64,000 nt of DNA from Neptunicoccus cionae. Its GTDB lineage: Bacteria > Pseudomonadota > Alphaproteobacteria > Rhodobacterales > Rhodobacteraceae. The DNA lies in assembly GCF_014643735.1 (NCBI RefSeq), contig NZ_BMKA01000004.1:124001-188000 (forward strand), written 5' to 3'. The notes beneath the pieces were generated by a model, which was not told the origin of the DNA, did not search any database, and saw nothing but the letters and a program-made list of their open reading frames with translations. The position numbers and the translations under genes are program-made. Positions 43,615 through 53,311 of the stretch are shown in pieces. The stretch's first letter is position 1. Each line of letters starts with the position of its first letter.

Positions 43615-44678
43615 GCGTGATCTGCGCCGTGCTCTGATTTTTCATCCCGCATCTTGCCCCGACGCCCATAGGGGGTTTCATTGAAACGGGCCTTGTAATG
43701 CCGCGTAAACAACCCGTTAGAGCTGAACCCAGCCGCCATAGCGATTTCGGTGACGTTCAGGTTGGTCTCCGTTAACAGGGTGCGCGCGCGGTCCAGCCGC
43801 ATGTTGCGATAGACAGTGGCGGGCGTTTCATCGAACAGCTTCTTGAACTGCCGCTCCATTTGCCGACGCGAGAATTCGCCCTTTTCTGCAAGCTCTTCGA
43901 GCGTCAGCGGGTCTTCTATGTTGTCGTGCATCGCCCGAAGTACCGCCAACACCTTTGGATCGCGCGAGTTGATCGCCTTGGCAATTGAACTGCGTTGTTC
44001 GCGTGCCGGTGACAGGTCTCCCCCGCTCAGACACATGTCAGACACGGCAGTCGCGAAGGCCTCTCCGTAGTCGTCCTGAATAATCGAAAGCATCATTTCG
44101 GTCGCAGCCACACCACCGCCGCAGGTGTACATGCCGCGATCCGCTTCAAAGCGGCGGCTGGTGGGGTGCAGTTCGGGAAAGGTTTCAACAAAACCGGGCT
44201 GGTTTTCCCAGTGCAAGGTGAACCGACGATCGTGCAACAAGCCGGCGCGTGCAAGTGTGGCAGCACCCGTGCAAATGCCGCCCATATTCCCGCCGAACCG
44301 CGCGTGCTTGCGCACCGCCTGTAGCACAGCAGCAGAGGCAACTTCAGTGCCACGATTGCCAGAACACACCCAGAGATGCATATCCGGCGTGACCCCGTCG
44401 AGATCCCCGTGCGCGCCCACATCAACGCCCGACGAAGAACAAACCGCACCGCCGGTTTCAGACAGAACGACCCAGCCGTAAAGCGGTTTTTGCGCCAGCT
44501 GGTTTGCAATGCGCAGCGGATCGACTGCAGAACTGAACGCCAGCAGCGTGAATTCCGGCAGCACCAAAAAGCCAAAGCGACGGGTGTCTTTGACGCGGGT
44601 CACAGGGAAGCTAAACGCCCCCGCAGGAACAACATCCACAGGCGCGTTAAAAGCGGGGGTTCGAGAAGCAGAGCACAT
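43611..44678 (-). CDS. GlxA-type AraC family transcriptional regulator
   Basis: A protein of about 355 residues with an N-terminal DJ-1/PfpI-like domain (FLVLPEFTLLAFSSAVDPLR, then MGGICTGAATLARAGLL with the elbow cysteine) and a C-terminal AraC double HTH (TNLNVTEIAMAAGFSSNGLF, then RHYKARFNETP). Similar regulators control glycine betaine, carnitine or arginine catabolism. ATG at 44678 or TTG at 44702 could be the start. No clear target is adjacent. Confidence 0.88.
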   Translation of the reverse strand: MCSASRTPAFNAPVDVVPAGAFSFPVTRVKDTRRFGFLVLPEFTLLAFSSAVDPLRIANQLAQKPLYGWVVLSETGGAVCSSSGVDVGAHGDLDGVTPDMHLWVCSGNRGTEVASAAVLQAVRKHARFGGNMGGICTGAATLARAGLLHDRRFTLHWENQPGFVETFPELHPTSRRFEADRGMYTCGGGVAATEMMLSIIQDDYGEAFATAVSDMCLSGGDLSPAREQRSSIAKAINSRDPKVLAVLRAMHDNIEDPLTLEELAEKGEFSRRQMERQFKKLFDETPATVYRNMRLDRARTLLTETNLNVTEIAMAAGFSSNGLFTRHYKARFNETPYGRRGKMRDEKSEHGADHA

Positions 44679-44790
44679 GGCGGGGCGAAATCTTTTCAAC
44701 AAACATCAGACGAGAACAGGTCCTACGCTATTTACACCATTTCGCCCCTGTAACAAAAGGGCTGTTCTCCAGCCTCTACAACTATGGCCC

Positions 44791-45801
44791 CTAAACAGCG
44801 GCTTTTTCCATTGCTGTATTGTTCGCGTCCTGCGCCACGAAACAGGCAACCTTCCCATGCGCGGACGTCGGACACAGATCAGGCGCGCTTTGGCTGCATT
44901 TTGACAGGGCAACCGGACAGCGAGGATGGAAAGCACAGCCACTTGGCGGGTTCAACGGGCTTGGCGGTTCACCGGCCTGTGCCTCTACGCGGCGTTTGGG
45001 GTTTTCGATGTCAGGGATCGTCGCAAGCAACAGTTTGGAATAGGGATGCTGTGGATTGGTGAACAACTCCTCCACGGGGGCCTGTTCAACGATCCGGCCC
45101 AGATACATCACCGCGATATGGGTCGACATGTGGCGCACCACGCTTAGGTCGTGACTGATAAACAGATAAGTCAGGCCCAATTCATCCTGCAAGCGACGCA
45201 TCAGGTTCAGAATTTGCGCCTGCACCGATACATCCAGCGCCGAGGTCGGTTCGTCGCAGACCAGTAGTTCCGGTTCTGACGCAAGCGCACGGGCAATGGA
45301 AATCCGCTGTCGCTGGCCGCCGGAAAATTCATGCGGGTACTTCAGCGCGTCATCAGCGCCAAGACCGACTGTTTCAAGCAGTTCACGAACGCGAGCCAGT
45401 GTTTCGTCTTCACTGTTGCGCAGCTTCATCTCGCGGATCGGCTCTGCGATGATGTCACCGACACGCCAGCGCGGGTTCAGGCTTGAATGGGGATCCTGAA
45501 AGATCATCTGAACTTTGATCGGTCGGCCCGTTGCGCCGGTGCCAAAGCTGATGTCCCCGTTAGAGGTGGCGTAAAGCCCCGTCACCAGCCGCGCGACGGT
45601 AGATTTGCCGCAGCCAGATTCCCCGACGATGCTAAAGCAGGTGCCTTTTTCCACTGTGAAGGAGATATCGGACACCGCTTCCACGAAAAGCTTCGGGCGG
45701 CGTTCAAGCACACGGTTCAACCAAGGTGCGGACACATCAAAAACTTTGCTGACGTGGCTGACCGAAAGGGCGGGGGCGGTTTCCTGTTGAAGCTCGTTCA
45801 T
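44791..45801 (-). CDS. dipeptide/oligopeptide ABC transporter ATP-binding protein, DppF-type
   Basis: A 336-residue ATPase with Walker A GESGCGKST, signature FSGGQRQR and Walker B LLVCDEPTSALDVS, plus the oligopeptide-type C-terminal CAFHPRCPVALSKC cysteine cluster. The ATG at 45801 follows AGGAGG; the longer frame lies inside the upstream gene. It overlaps the DppD-type gene and is the last gene of the operon. Confidence 0.94.
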   Translation of the reverse strand: MNELQQETAPALSVSHVSKVFDVSAPWLNRVLERRPKLFVEAVSDISFTVEKGTCFSIVGESGCGKSTVARLVTGLYATSNGDISFGTGATGRPIKVQMIFQDPHSSLNPRWRVGDIIAEPIREMKLRNSEDETLARVRELLETVGLGADDALKYPHEFSGGQRQRISIARALASEPELLVCDEPTSALDVSVQAQILNLMRRLQDELGLTYLFISHDLSVVRHMSTHIAVMYLGRIVEQAPVEELFTNPQHPYSKLLLATIPDIENPKRRVEAQAGEPPSPLNPPSGCAFHPRCPVALSKCSQSAPDLCPTSAHGKVACFVAQDANNTAMEKAAV

Positions 45802-46811
45802 TGGGTTCCTCCTTGTTGCAACCAGCAGGCAGCACTTGTGGTGCCGACTTTCTGAAGCAGCGGCTTTTGCGCACTGCATTTTGGCCCCGCATGGGGGCAA
45901 CGGGGGTGGAAGGCACAGCCGGAAGGCCGCGCATTCAGCCGTGGCATGGAACCGTCAATCTGGGAGAGAACCTCAACACGGTCATGCAGGCTCGGGATCG
46001 CGGCCATCAGTCCTTTGGTGTAGGGGTGCTGGGGGTTGTGGATCACATCACCCACCGGACCGCTTTCCACCACACGCCCCGAGTACATAACACAAACCCG
46101 ATCCGCAGTCTCAGCGATCACGCCCATGTCGTGGGTCACAAGCATAATGCCCACACCGGTTTCGTCGCACAGTTTGCGTAGCAGCGCGGTGATCTGCGCC
46201 TGAATGGATACATCCAGTGCCGTGGTCGGCTCATCCGCGATGATCAACCGTGGACCCGCCGCCAGCGCAAGCGCGATCACAACACGCTGTCGCATACCGC
46301 CGGAAAACTGATGGGGATACTGGCGCAACCGTTCTTCGGGTGCGGGGATACCAACACTGCGCAGCAGTTCAAGGGCCCTGCCTTCTGCTTCGGTTTTGGA
46401 CATACCAGTGTGCAGGCGGATGGTTTCCACCAGTTGTTTGCCGACAGTAAACAGCGGGTTTAGCGCGGTCAGGGGATCCTGAAAGATCGCTCCCATCTCG
46501 CGGCCCCGAACCTTGGTCAGTTCGGCCTCGGTCAAGGTATCAACGCGGCGTCCCCCCACATGAATCGCGCCCTGCGCAATCCGTCCGGGGTGCTCTAACA
46601 AACCCAGCACCGCCAGTCCGGTGATGGACTTACCTGCCCCGCTTTCGCCCACCACCCCAAGGATTTCCCCCGGTGCGATTTGCATGGATACATCGTCAAT
46701 TGCTTTCAGAACCCCGCGCCTTGTCGGGAACTCCACGCTCAGCCCTTGCACATCCAGCGCAGGGGTGGCGTTGATCGAGTCTTCTGGCACGGGAATGGGC
46801 TGAACCATCAT
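45798..46811 (-). CDS. dipeptide/oligopeptide ABC transporter ATP-binding protein, DppD-type
   Basis: A 337-residue ATPase with Walker A GESGAGKSI, signature FSGGMRQR, Walker B LIIADEPTTALDVS and the CAFHPRCPHAGPKC cysteine motif. In Walker A the last residue is Ile instead of Thr or Ser. The ATG at 46811 follows GGAG; an ATG 12 bases upstream overlaps the preceding stop. It pairs with the DppF-type ATPase. Confidence 0.93.
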   Translation of the reverse strand: MMVQPIPVPEDSINATPALDVQGLSVEFPTRRGVLKAIDDVSMQIAPGEILGVVGESGAGKSITGLAVLGLLEHPGRIAQGAIHVGGRRVDTLTEAELTKVRGREMGAIFQDPLTALNPLFTVGKQLVETIRLHTGMSKTEAEGRALELLRSVGIPAPEERLRQYPHQFSGGMRQRVVIALALAAGPRLIIADEPTTALDVSIQAQITALLRKLCDETGVGIMLVTHDMGVIAETADRVCVMYSGRVVESGPVGDVIHNPQHPYTKGLMAAIPSLHDRVEVLSQIDGSMPRLNARPSGCAFHPRCPHAGPKCSAQKPLLQKVGTTSAACWLQQGGTQ

Positions 46812-46812
46812 G

Positions 46813-48285
46813 CTAGTCTCCATTCATCAGGGGAAAGGTTGGGGGGAAAATCTGTTCTACAGGCGGATGCCCGAGGGTGCGTTCGGGGTATTTTGCAACC
46901 AGTCCGTCGAACTGGTCCTGCATTGCGGCGCGGGCGGCCTTCATATCGATACCGGCCACATCGCCGTTGCGCATGGACAGGCGTCCGTCCACGATCGTTG
47001 CCTTGGTCACGCGACCTGTCGCGCCAAGGATCAGGGTTTGCACCGGATCAATGCGCGGTGCCATATAGCTGTCCGCCATGTCAAACACTGCGATATCCGC
47101 TTTGGCTCCGGCCCGCAGAACGCCGATGTCATCACGGCGCAGGGCCTTGGCCCCGTTCATGGTTGCAGCGTCAAACATCTGGGCCGAGGTGATCGAGGTA
47201 TGGCCGTCTTGTATCCGGCAGGCCATCATCCCCACAGCCATGTTCAGCACCATATCGGGCGGTGCGGTATCCGTGCCCATTGCAAGGTTGATCCCCATAT
47301 CCCGCAGCTTGGCGAAAGAGCGCAGCGCGCCACCGTGACGGGCAGCCACCAGCGGGCAATGGATCACCGAAACACCGGCATCGCGGTAAAGTTCAAGGTC
47401 CGTTTCTGTCGCCACTGACGCATGGGGCGCGAGCAGACGGGACGACAATGCGCCAAAGGACTGCAACCACTCCGGCGCGGTTTTGCCGTGCAGCGATTGC
47501 ACGGTTTGCAGTTCCATCAGGCCTTGCGCCATATGCAGGCGCACCGGACAATCCAGATCCTCCGCCGCGGCCATAGTACGTTCCAGCAGGGTCTGCGTGC
47601 AGGTTTCCACACGGTCGGGTGAGAGCATCGGGGACACGAGATCGCGGCCCTTTATGGACTGTGCAAAACCAATCGCATCCTCCAGACCTTTCAGACCGCG
47701 CGCTTCATCGAAACTTGCACGCATCTCTGCGGCATCATTCACAACCATTCCACCGGCGCGGTAAGCCGGTCCAAGCCAGACCCGAAGACCCATTTCCTGC
47801 GCGGCATCAGCAGCAGCGGAAAACTCGGCAACTGTTTCGCCCCACTCGCGGTAAAACAGCGATGCAATCGGCGCGGCGGAAGTGATCCCGTTCAGTAGCA
47901 ACTGCCCGAAGGCGAACCGTTTCTGCGCCACCAGTTCTTCGGGCGAGTACATCTCATAGGGGCCGCGATCCACATAGGACTGCGGCCAGACGCGGCCCTT
48001 TTGCTCGCTCGGCCAGTTGTCATGGGCCAGCAGCGTGGTGTCGAGATCAGACAGCGCGTCAAGGTCCACGAACCCCGGCGCGATCAGGGCCGCGCCCATG
48101 TCAAAACGGGCGCTCACCTCTGCGTCGAACTTTGGTCCGGCGTAAATGATCCGGTCGTTCTCAACCACCACTTCGCCCTGTTCTACCAAACGACGGCCTT
48201 GCGGTGTGTCCACAACAATCCAGTCGGCAGCCAGACACCAGCGGCCTGCAGGGCGTTGCCCGAGGGGAAGATCGTCAAAGCGCAT
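46813..48285 (-). CDS. amidohydrolase superfamily protein with altered metal motif
   Basis: A 490-residue metal-dependent hydrolase of the chlorohydrolase/deaminase group. The usual HxH after the first strand (PGFVNxHxH) reads PGFVDLDALSDLD, so Asp74 and Asp76 replace both histidines. Later ligand positions remain: VRLHMAQG, LLAPHASVA and MGTDTAPPD. It may use a different metal centre or reaction. It lies in the importer operon between the permeases plus cytosine-deaminase-like gene and the ATPases. Substrate unknown. Confidence 0.82.
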   Translation of the reverse strand: MRFDDLPLGQRPAGRWCLAADWIVVDTPQGRRLVEQGEVVVENDRIIYAGPKFDAEVSARFDMGAALIAPGFVDLDALSDLDTTLLAHDNWPSEQKGRVWPQSYVDRGPYEMYSPEELVAQKRFAFGQLLLNGITSAAPIASLFYREWGETVAEFSAAADAAQEMGLRVWLGPAYRAGGMVVNDAAEMRASFDEARGLKGLEDAIGFAQSIKGRDLVSPMLSPDRVETCTQTLLERTMAAAEDLDCPVRLHMAQGLMELQTVQSLHGKTAPEWLQSFGALSSRLLAPHASVATETDLELYRDAGVSVIHCPLVAARHGGALRSFAKLRDMGINLAMGTDTAPPDMVLNMAVGMMACRIQDGHTSITSAQMFDAATMNGAKALRRDDIGVLRAGAKADIAVFDMADSYMAPRIDPVQTLILGATGRVTKATIVDGRLSMRNGDVAGIDMKAARAAMQDQFDGLVAKYPERTLGHPPVEQIFPPTFPLMNGD

Positions 48286-49481
48286 CAGGGCGCCTCGATC
48301 AATGTGGCACCGTCACGGGCTGTTACTTTGCCTGCTTTCACCACCAGCTTACGGGGCGCATGGGTGACAATTGCATGGGCGACGGCAACACCTTCGACCA
48401 AAACCAGATCGCCCGGTGCGCCAACTTCCAGCGCACGGCGTTCCAGCCCCATCGCCACAGCCCCGCCACCTGCACAGATGTCCAGCGCCTGATACATTTC
48501 CTTGTCAGATCGCAAGTTGTTACGCAGCCCGACAAATTTCACCCGCTCCAGCATGTCGCCGTTGCCATAAGGACCCCAAGTGTCTTGAATACCGTCATTT
48601 CCAGACCCGATGCGAATGCCGTGCGCCTGCAATTGTTTGACCAGAGGAGCCGGACTGCTGGCTGGCGCAGTGGTCATAATCGCCACATCCAGCGCTGCGA
48701 GCCGTTCCAGCAGGCCCTCCACCCGTCCCTGATCCGGCATCCCCAGACAGAAGGCATGGGAAATCGTGATCATGCCTTTCATGCCCAAAGCCTCGGCCCG
48801 ATCCAGCGTCTGTTCCATCGAAAACGCGCCGAGTTCGCCCCGTTCGTGGAGGTGAATATCAATGCCCTTGCCGTGTTTTTCAGCCAATGCAAAGATTGTG
48901 TCGAGGTGGCCTTTAGGATCGTGATCGACACCGCAAGGATCAAGCCCCCCCATCAGGTCAGCACCCATTGCCATCGCCTCGTCCAGCAGTTCCGCAGTGC
49001 CAGGGCTGATCATCAGACCGGATTGCGGAAAGGCCACGGTCTGGATTTCCACCACATCTGCCAGTTTTTCCGCCGTTTCCATCACCCCTTCCAGCGCCCG
49101 CAATCCGCCGGTGGTATCAATGTCCACATGGCTGCGGATCAGGGTCGCACCATATCCGGCAGTTTTCAAAGCATGGCGCATGGATTGCACATGGGGGTCC
49201 ATGCCAAGGCGGGTTTTCATCTGGCGTTCGTTGTCGATCATCGCCATCAGATTGCCGCCGCCCACATCGTTGTGATACCACGGGAACCCCAGCAGGGACT
49301 TGTCCAGATGGGTGTGCGCTTCGGTCAATGCAGGGATCGCGATGTGCCCGCCTGCGTCTTCCACAGGTGTCGTGCCTGCCTCCTGATCCGGTGCGATTTT
49401 GGCAATGCGCCCGTTTTCGATCAACAGATCGGTAGGCTCCCCGTCCAGAATACGCAGATTTTTAATCAACAGATTGGTCAT
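48285..49481 (-). CDS. cytosine deaminase-like amidohydrolase
   Basis: A 398-residue amidohydrolase with EAHTHLDKS (HxH metal site plus lysine), IDIHLHERG, ISHAFCLGM and SGNDGIQDTW, the pattern of the CodA/AtzC group. These enzymes deaminate or hydrolyse nitrogen heterocycles. One-base overlap (TGATG) with the altered-metal amidohydrolase. The two enzymes probably act in sequence on the imported compound. Confidence 0.88.
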   Translation of the reverse strand: MTNLLIKNLRILDGEPTDLLIENGRIAKIAPDQEAGTTPVEDAGGHIAIPALTEAHTHLDKSLLGFPWYHNDVGGGNLMAMIDNERQMKTRLGMDPHVQSMRHALKTAGYGATLIRSHVDIDTTGGLRALEGVMETAEKLADVVEIQTVAFPQSGLMISPGTAELLDEAMAMGADLMGGLDPCGVDHDPKGHLDTIFALAEKHGKGIDIHLHERGELGAFSMEQTLDRAEALGMKGMITISHAFCLGMPDQGRVEGLLERLAALDVAIMTTAPASSPAPLVKQLQAHGIRIGSGNDGIQDTWGPYGNGDMLERVKFVGLRNNLRSDKEMYQALDICAGGGAVAMGLERRALEVGAPGDLVLVEGVAVAHAIVTHAPRKLVVKAGKVTARDGATLIEAP

Positions 49482-49508
49482 AGTCTTCTTTCCTTCAAAC
49501 GCTCAAGC

Positions 49509-50450
49509 TTAGCGCAATTTCGGGTTCAGCGCGTCGCGCAGCCAGTCGCCCAGCATGTTTACAGCCACCACAAGAATGCAGAGCTGGATGGAGGGGAACA
49601 GCACGATCCACCAAGAGCCCGAGAACAGATATTGGTTCCCGACACGGATCAGCGTCCCCAGCGAAGGCTGGTTTGGCGGCATTCCGACACCCAAGAAGGA
49701 CAGGGTTGCTTCGATCAGGATCGCCAGACCGAAGTTCAGGGTCGCGGCCACAAAGATCGGCGTCAGGGTGTTGGGAAGGATATGCTTCACCATCAGACGC
49801 CGCGCCGGAGTACCAACTAGGCGGGATGCCATGACGTATTCCTTGCGTCGCTCCACCATAGTTTGGGCGCGTACCACACGGGCGTATTGGACCCATGAAT
49901 ACATCGCAATGGCCAGCACAAGAACGGCGGCAACGCCAACTTCACGGAACGCAGGTGGCAGGAACTGCTGCGCGACGGAACTCACTAGGATCGCCACCAG
50001 AACAATCGGGATCGACAGCAACACATCGCCAATTCGCATAAGCACATTGTCAATCCAGCCACCGTAATAGCCCGCCATCAGACCAAGCCCGATGCCAACC
50101 ACCAGGGACACCGCAACCGATGCGATACCGATGATGATCGAGATCCGCGTTCCATACAGGATACCCGACAGGATATCGCGCCCCTGCACGTCAGTCCCCA
50201 GAAGGAAGGGCATCTGTCCGCCTTCCATCCAGATCGGCGGCAGTTCCGCGTTCCACAGCTCTAGCGCTGCGAGGTCATACGGGTTTTGCGGGGACAACAC
50301 AGGTGCCAGAAAGGCGGTGATGATCACCAGCAGCAGGACAATGGCCGCGCCCACCGCAGATTTGTGGGACTTGAAAGACCACCAAAGATCGCTGTCCCAA
50401 AACCGTTCCATCCGTGTCGGCACAGCTTTGCCAGAAGTTTGATCGCTCAT
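49509..50450 (-). CDS. dipeptide-type ABC transporter permease, DppC-type
   Basis: A 313-residue inner-membrane protein with an N-terminal cytoplasmic extension, about six hydrophobic segments and the coupling motif EYVMASRLVGTPARRLMVKHILP. GTDVQGRDILSGILYGTRIS is typical of DppC. It overlaps dppB by four bases. Confidence 0.93.
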   Translation of the reverse strand: MSDQTSGKAVPTRMERFWDSDLWWSFKSHKSAVGAAIVLLLVIITAFLAPVLSPQNPYDLAALELWNAELPPIWMEGGQMPFLLGTDVQGRDILSGILYGTRISIIIGIASVAVSLVVGIGLGLMAGYYGGWIDNVLMRIGDVLLSIPIVLVAILVSSVAQQFLPPAFREVGVAAVLVLAIAMYSWVQYARVVRAQTMVERRKEYVMASRLVGTPARRLMVKHILPNTLTPIFVAATLNFGLAILIEATLSFLGVGMPPNQPSLGTLIRVGNQYLFSGSWWIVLFPSIQLCILVVAVNMLGDWLRDALNPKLR

Positions 50451-51418
50451 TTTTCGGCTCCTCTCAGGCGGGGATCAATCACCGCATAGGTCATGTCAAC
50501 GATGGCGTTCAGGACGACAAAAATCAGGGCAACGATACACAGATAAGCAGCCATGATCGGGACATCGACAAAGGTCACAGCTTGGATGAACAGCAGCCCC
50601 ATTCCCGGCCATTGAAAGACAGTTTCGGTAACAAGGGCAAAGGCAATCAGCCCGCCGATTTGCATGGCTGTCATCGTTACAACCGGCATCAAACAGTTGC
50701 GCAGTGCGTGGCGGAAGTGGATGGAGCGGGCGGGAATGCCCCGTGCTCTTGCGAATTTAATGAAATCGGATCGCAAGACCTCCAGCATCTCGGCGCGGAC
50801 CAAACGCATTACCAGCGTTATCTGGAACAACGAAAGGGACAGGGCGGGCAAGACAATCGACATCCGCCCAGAATGGGACAGTAATCCGGTTGTCCACCAG
50901 CCCAGATCCACCGTGTCTCCGCGCCCGAAGGCAGGAAACCAGCCCAGCCAGACAGAGAACACAAGGATCAATCCGATCCCGACGACAAAACTGGGTAAGG
51001 ATATCCCGATGATAGAGGTGAACTGCATGGTTTCGGCGTACCAGCTTTGTCGTTTGATGGCGGTTATGACCCCCATCGGCACACCAACGATGAGCGATAT
51101 GAAGGTGGCTACCAGCACCAGCTCGAATGTGGCGGGAAACCGTTCCGCGATCATATCCAGCACATCGCGCTGGTTGCGGAAGGAAATTCCGAAATCCCCA
51201 GTCGCCGCGCGACCGACAAAAGTCGTGAATTGCACAAGGAAGGGTTTATCCAGCCCGAGCCGTTCGCGCAGATCATCGCGTTGCTCTTGGGTGGCTTGTT
51301 CGTTCAACATCTGATCCACAGGATCACCGACGAAACGAAAGATAACAAAGGCCAGAAACGTCACGGAGAGCATGACAAAAACGGCATTGGCGAGGCGCTT
51401 TATGATAAAAGCCAGCAT
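50447..51418 (-). CDS. dipeptide-type ABC transporter permease, DppB-type
   Basis: A 323-residue permease with the N-terminal IIKRLANAVFVMLSVTFLAF, the LGLDKPFLVQFTTFVGRAATGDFG segment of DppB and the coupling motif DFIKFARARGIPARSIHFRHALRN. It forms the pore with the DppC-type permease. Confidence 0.93.
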   Translation of the reverse strand: MLAFIIKRLANAVFVMLSVTFLAFVIFRFVGDPVDQMLNEQATQEQRDDLRERLGLDKPFLVQFTTFVGRAATGDFGISFRNQRDVLDMIAERFPATFELVLVATFISLIVGVPMGVITAIKRQSWYAETMQFTSIIGISLPSFVVGIGLILVFSVWLGWFPAFGRGDTVDLGWWTTGLLSHSGRMSIVLPALSLSLFQITLVMRLVRAEMLEVLRSDFIKFARARGIPARSIHFRHALRNCLMPVVTMTAMQIGGLIAFALVTETVFQWPGMGLLFIQAVTFVDVPIMAAYLCIVALIFVVLNAIVDMTYAVIDPRLRGAEK

Positions 51419-51485
51419 TGCAAGGGTCTCCGTTGCGAGAGCTAAAAAGAGGGGCGACGACCAGCGCCGCCCCAGTCCGGGAGAA

Positions 51486-53057
51486 TTACTTCGTTACATA
51501 CCACATGCGTGGTTTGTTATCAGGGAACTGCGGGAAATCGCTGAAGTCGTTGGACACAGCCCAAGCCATCGGCTGCTGGTGCAGCGGCATCATGATGACC
51601 TCTTCCTTGGCGATTTTCAGCGCGTCTGTTTCCATTTGCAGCCGTGTGTCACGGTCCAGTTCCACAGCGGCGGATTGGGTCAGCTTGTCCAGTTCAGGAT
51701 AGGACCAGTCGCCCCAGTTGAACACGCCTGAATTACCGGTTTTGGAATGCAGCACCTGAACGAGGATGGAATAGGTATCCAGCATCGGCAGGGTTGCCCA
51801 ACCCAAAGTGTAAACATCCGCTTTGCCGTTGGCCCGTTTCGGGGTTTGCTTGGCGGTCGGCCCGATGTCCAGTTTTGGGGACAACCCGACGCGGGACCAC
51901 ATTGATGCGATGGCCTGACAGAACTGTTCTTCGTTGACGTAGCTTTCGTTGGTGCAAACGAAGTCGAATTCGAACCCGTCTTCATATCCCGCTTCGGCCA
52001 AAAGGGTCTTGGCTTTTTCAGGATCATAACCGGCTGGGGTATCCAGTTCTTCAGAATACCCCGGGATGGAGGGTGCAACCAATAGGCCGGCATTGCGGGA
52101 CTTGCCGCGCATCACTTTTTGCTGGATCAGGTCCATATCAACGGCAAGCTCCATCGCCTGACGTACCCGCAAATCGTTCAACGGGTTTTCACCACCGGCG
52201 ACCAGTTCGTCCCGACGGTTAAAGCCGAGCATCACAGTGCGCAGATCAGTGCGCTCAAGCACTTTCAGATTGCTCGCCGCCTCCAAACGCGGCAAATCCT
52301 GCACAGGGGCAGAGTCTACGAAATCCACCTCACCGGACAGCAAAGCCGCCACACGGGTCGCCGCGGAAGAAATCGGCTGAAATTCAACGCGGGTCAGATT
52401 GTGTTTTGGTTCGTCCCACCAGCCTTCGTTCACGTTCAGAATGGTCTGCGCTTCGGGTGTGCGGGATTCCAGAATGAAAGGACCGGTGCCGTTCGTGTTG
52501 AAAGTCGCGTAACCCTCAATACCTGCGCTTACATCTGTCGGCTTCTCTGCATTATTGGCAACCAACCACCCCTTATCGAAGATATGGATGTTCGTCAGGT
52601 CGTTCAGCAACAACGGATATGCTCCGTTCAGCTCTATATCGATGGTGTAATCGTCCACCACCTTTGCGCTTTTGTATGCGGGAAGGTTGCCCTTTAGCGG
52701 TGAAGTTTCATCGGTAACGCGCAGCAGGCTGGCCATAACATCTTCAGCCGTGAAATCTGCGCCATCGTGGAACTTTACACCTTCACGCAGCGTGAACCGC
52801 CATGTGGTCGGAGACACCACTTCCCAGCTGGTCGCCAACGCAGGCTCGATTTCCAGATCGCGGTTATAACGAACCAGACCTTCGTAAATATTGTTCAGGA
52901 AGTTGATCGTATAGCTGTCCCCGTAAGAATAAGGGTCAAGCGAAACGATATCGCGGGGCGCGCCCCAACGGACCGTTTCCGCAGTGCTGGTGGTTGCAAG
53001 AAGAACAGCGGCAAGCCCCCCGAAGGTGATGCTCTGCAATTTTCTGGAAAATTTCAT
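51486..53057 (-). CDS. dipeptide-type ABC transporter substrate-binding protein
   Basis: A 523-residue SBP_bac_5 family periplasmic protein with a signal peptide (ATTSTAETV). Family features are SLDPYSYGDSYTINFLNNIYEGLVRYN and WRFTLREGVKFHDGADFTAEDV. The ATG at 53057 follows AGGGAATG; a start 27 bases upstream is unlikely. It begins the operon that includes the two amidohydrolases. Ligands of this class are peptides, opines, nickel complexes and other small molecules. Confidence 0.93.
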   Translation of the reverse strand: MKFSRKLQSITFGGLAAVLLATTSTAETVRWGAPRDIVSLDPYSYGDSYTINFLNNIYEGLVRYNRDLEIEPALATSWEVVSPTTWRFTLREGVKFHDGADFTAEDVMASLLRVTDETSPLKGNLPAYKSAKVVDDYTIDIELNGAYPLLLNDLTNIHIFDKGWLVANNAEKPTDVSAGIEGYATFNTNGTGPFILESRTPEAQTILNVNEGWWDEPKHNLTRVEFQPISSAATRVAALLSGEVDFVDSAPVQDLPRLEAASNLKVLERTDLRTVMLGFNRRDELVAGGENPLNDLRVRQAMELAVDMDLIQQKVMRGKSRNAGLLVAPSIPGYSEELDTPAGYDPEKAKTLLAEAGYEDGFEFDFVCTNESYVNEEQFCQAIASMWSRVGLSPKLDIGPTAKQTPKRANGKADVYTLGWATLPMLDTYSILVQVLHSKTGNSGVFNWGDWSYPELDKLTQSAAVELDRDTRLQMETDALKIAKEEVIMMPLHQQPMAWAVSNDFSDFPQFPDNKPRMWYVTK

Positions 53058-53095
53058 ATTTTCATTCCCTGTTATTGCACACAAATCCAGTTTGG

Positions 53096-53107
53096 ATCGT
53101 ATACATG
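53096..53107. promoter_or_regulatory. putative GntR operator on the dppA side
   Basis: ATCGTATACATG resembles the ATTGTATACAAT consensus of FadR-subfamily GntR regulators and lies 38 bases upstream of the dppA start. Confidence 0.5.
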
Positions 53108-53233
53108 GTTATAACAATAAAACCATTCTCACAGCGTGCAGCTCCCTAAATTTGCAGCTGTGGAACTGTCAAATGGCCTTATTCCGACCGACGTTAGCCA
53201 CAAAAAATCTATTTGGCTACAAAAAAATTAAAT

Positions 53234-53258
53234 ATTGTATTCAATCATTGTATCCAAT
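53234..53258. promoter_or_regulatory. tandem GntR operator-like boxes
   Basis: ATTGTATTCAAT (53234-53245) and ATTGTATCCAAT (53247-53258) are nearly identical, each an imperfect palindrome ATTG-N4-CAAT, separated by one base. They match the typical TTGTATACAA site of FadR-type GntR proteins and lie about 54 bases before the adjacent gntR gene. AT-rich DNA fills the rest of 53058-53311, with an IR TAGCCA/TGGCTA near 53195-53219. Confidence 0.65.
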
Positions 53259-53311
53259 ACTGTGGACACAATCGCTGACAATCTGCAGCATATATATGGT
53301 ATAGGGTTCAC

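Noticed and set aside
48204-49820. Open frame of 538 codons on the plus strand
   Set aside because: It is the antisense shadow of the cytosine-deaminase-like gene and part of dppC, rich in His/Gln/Arg, with no recognisable domain.
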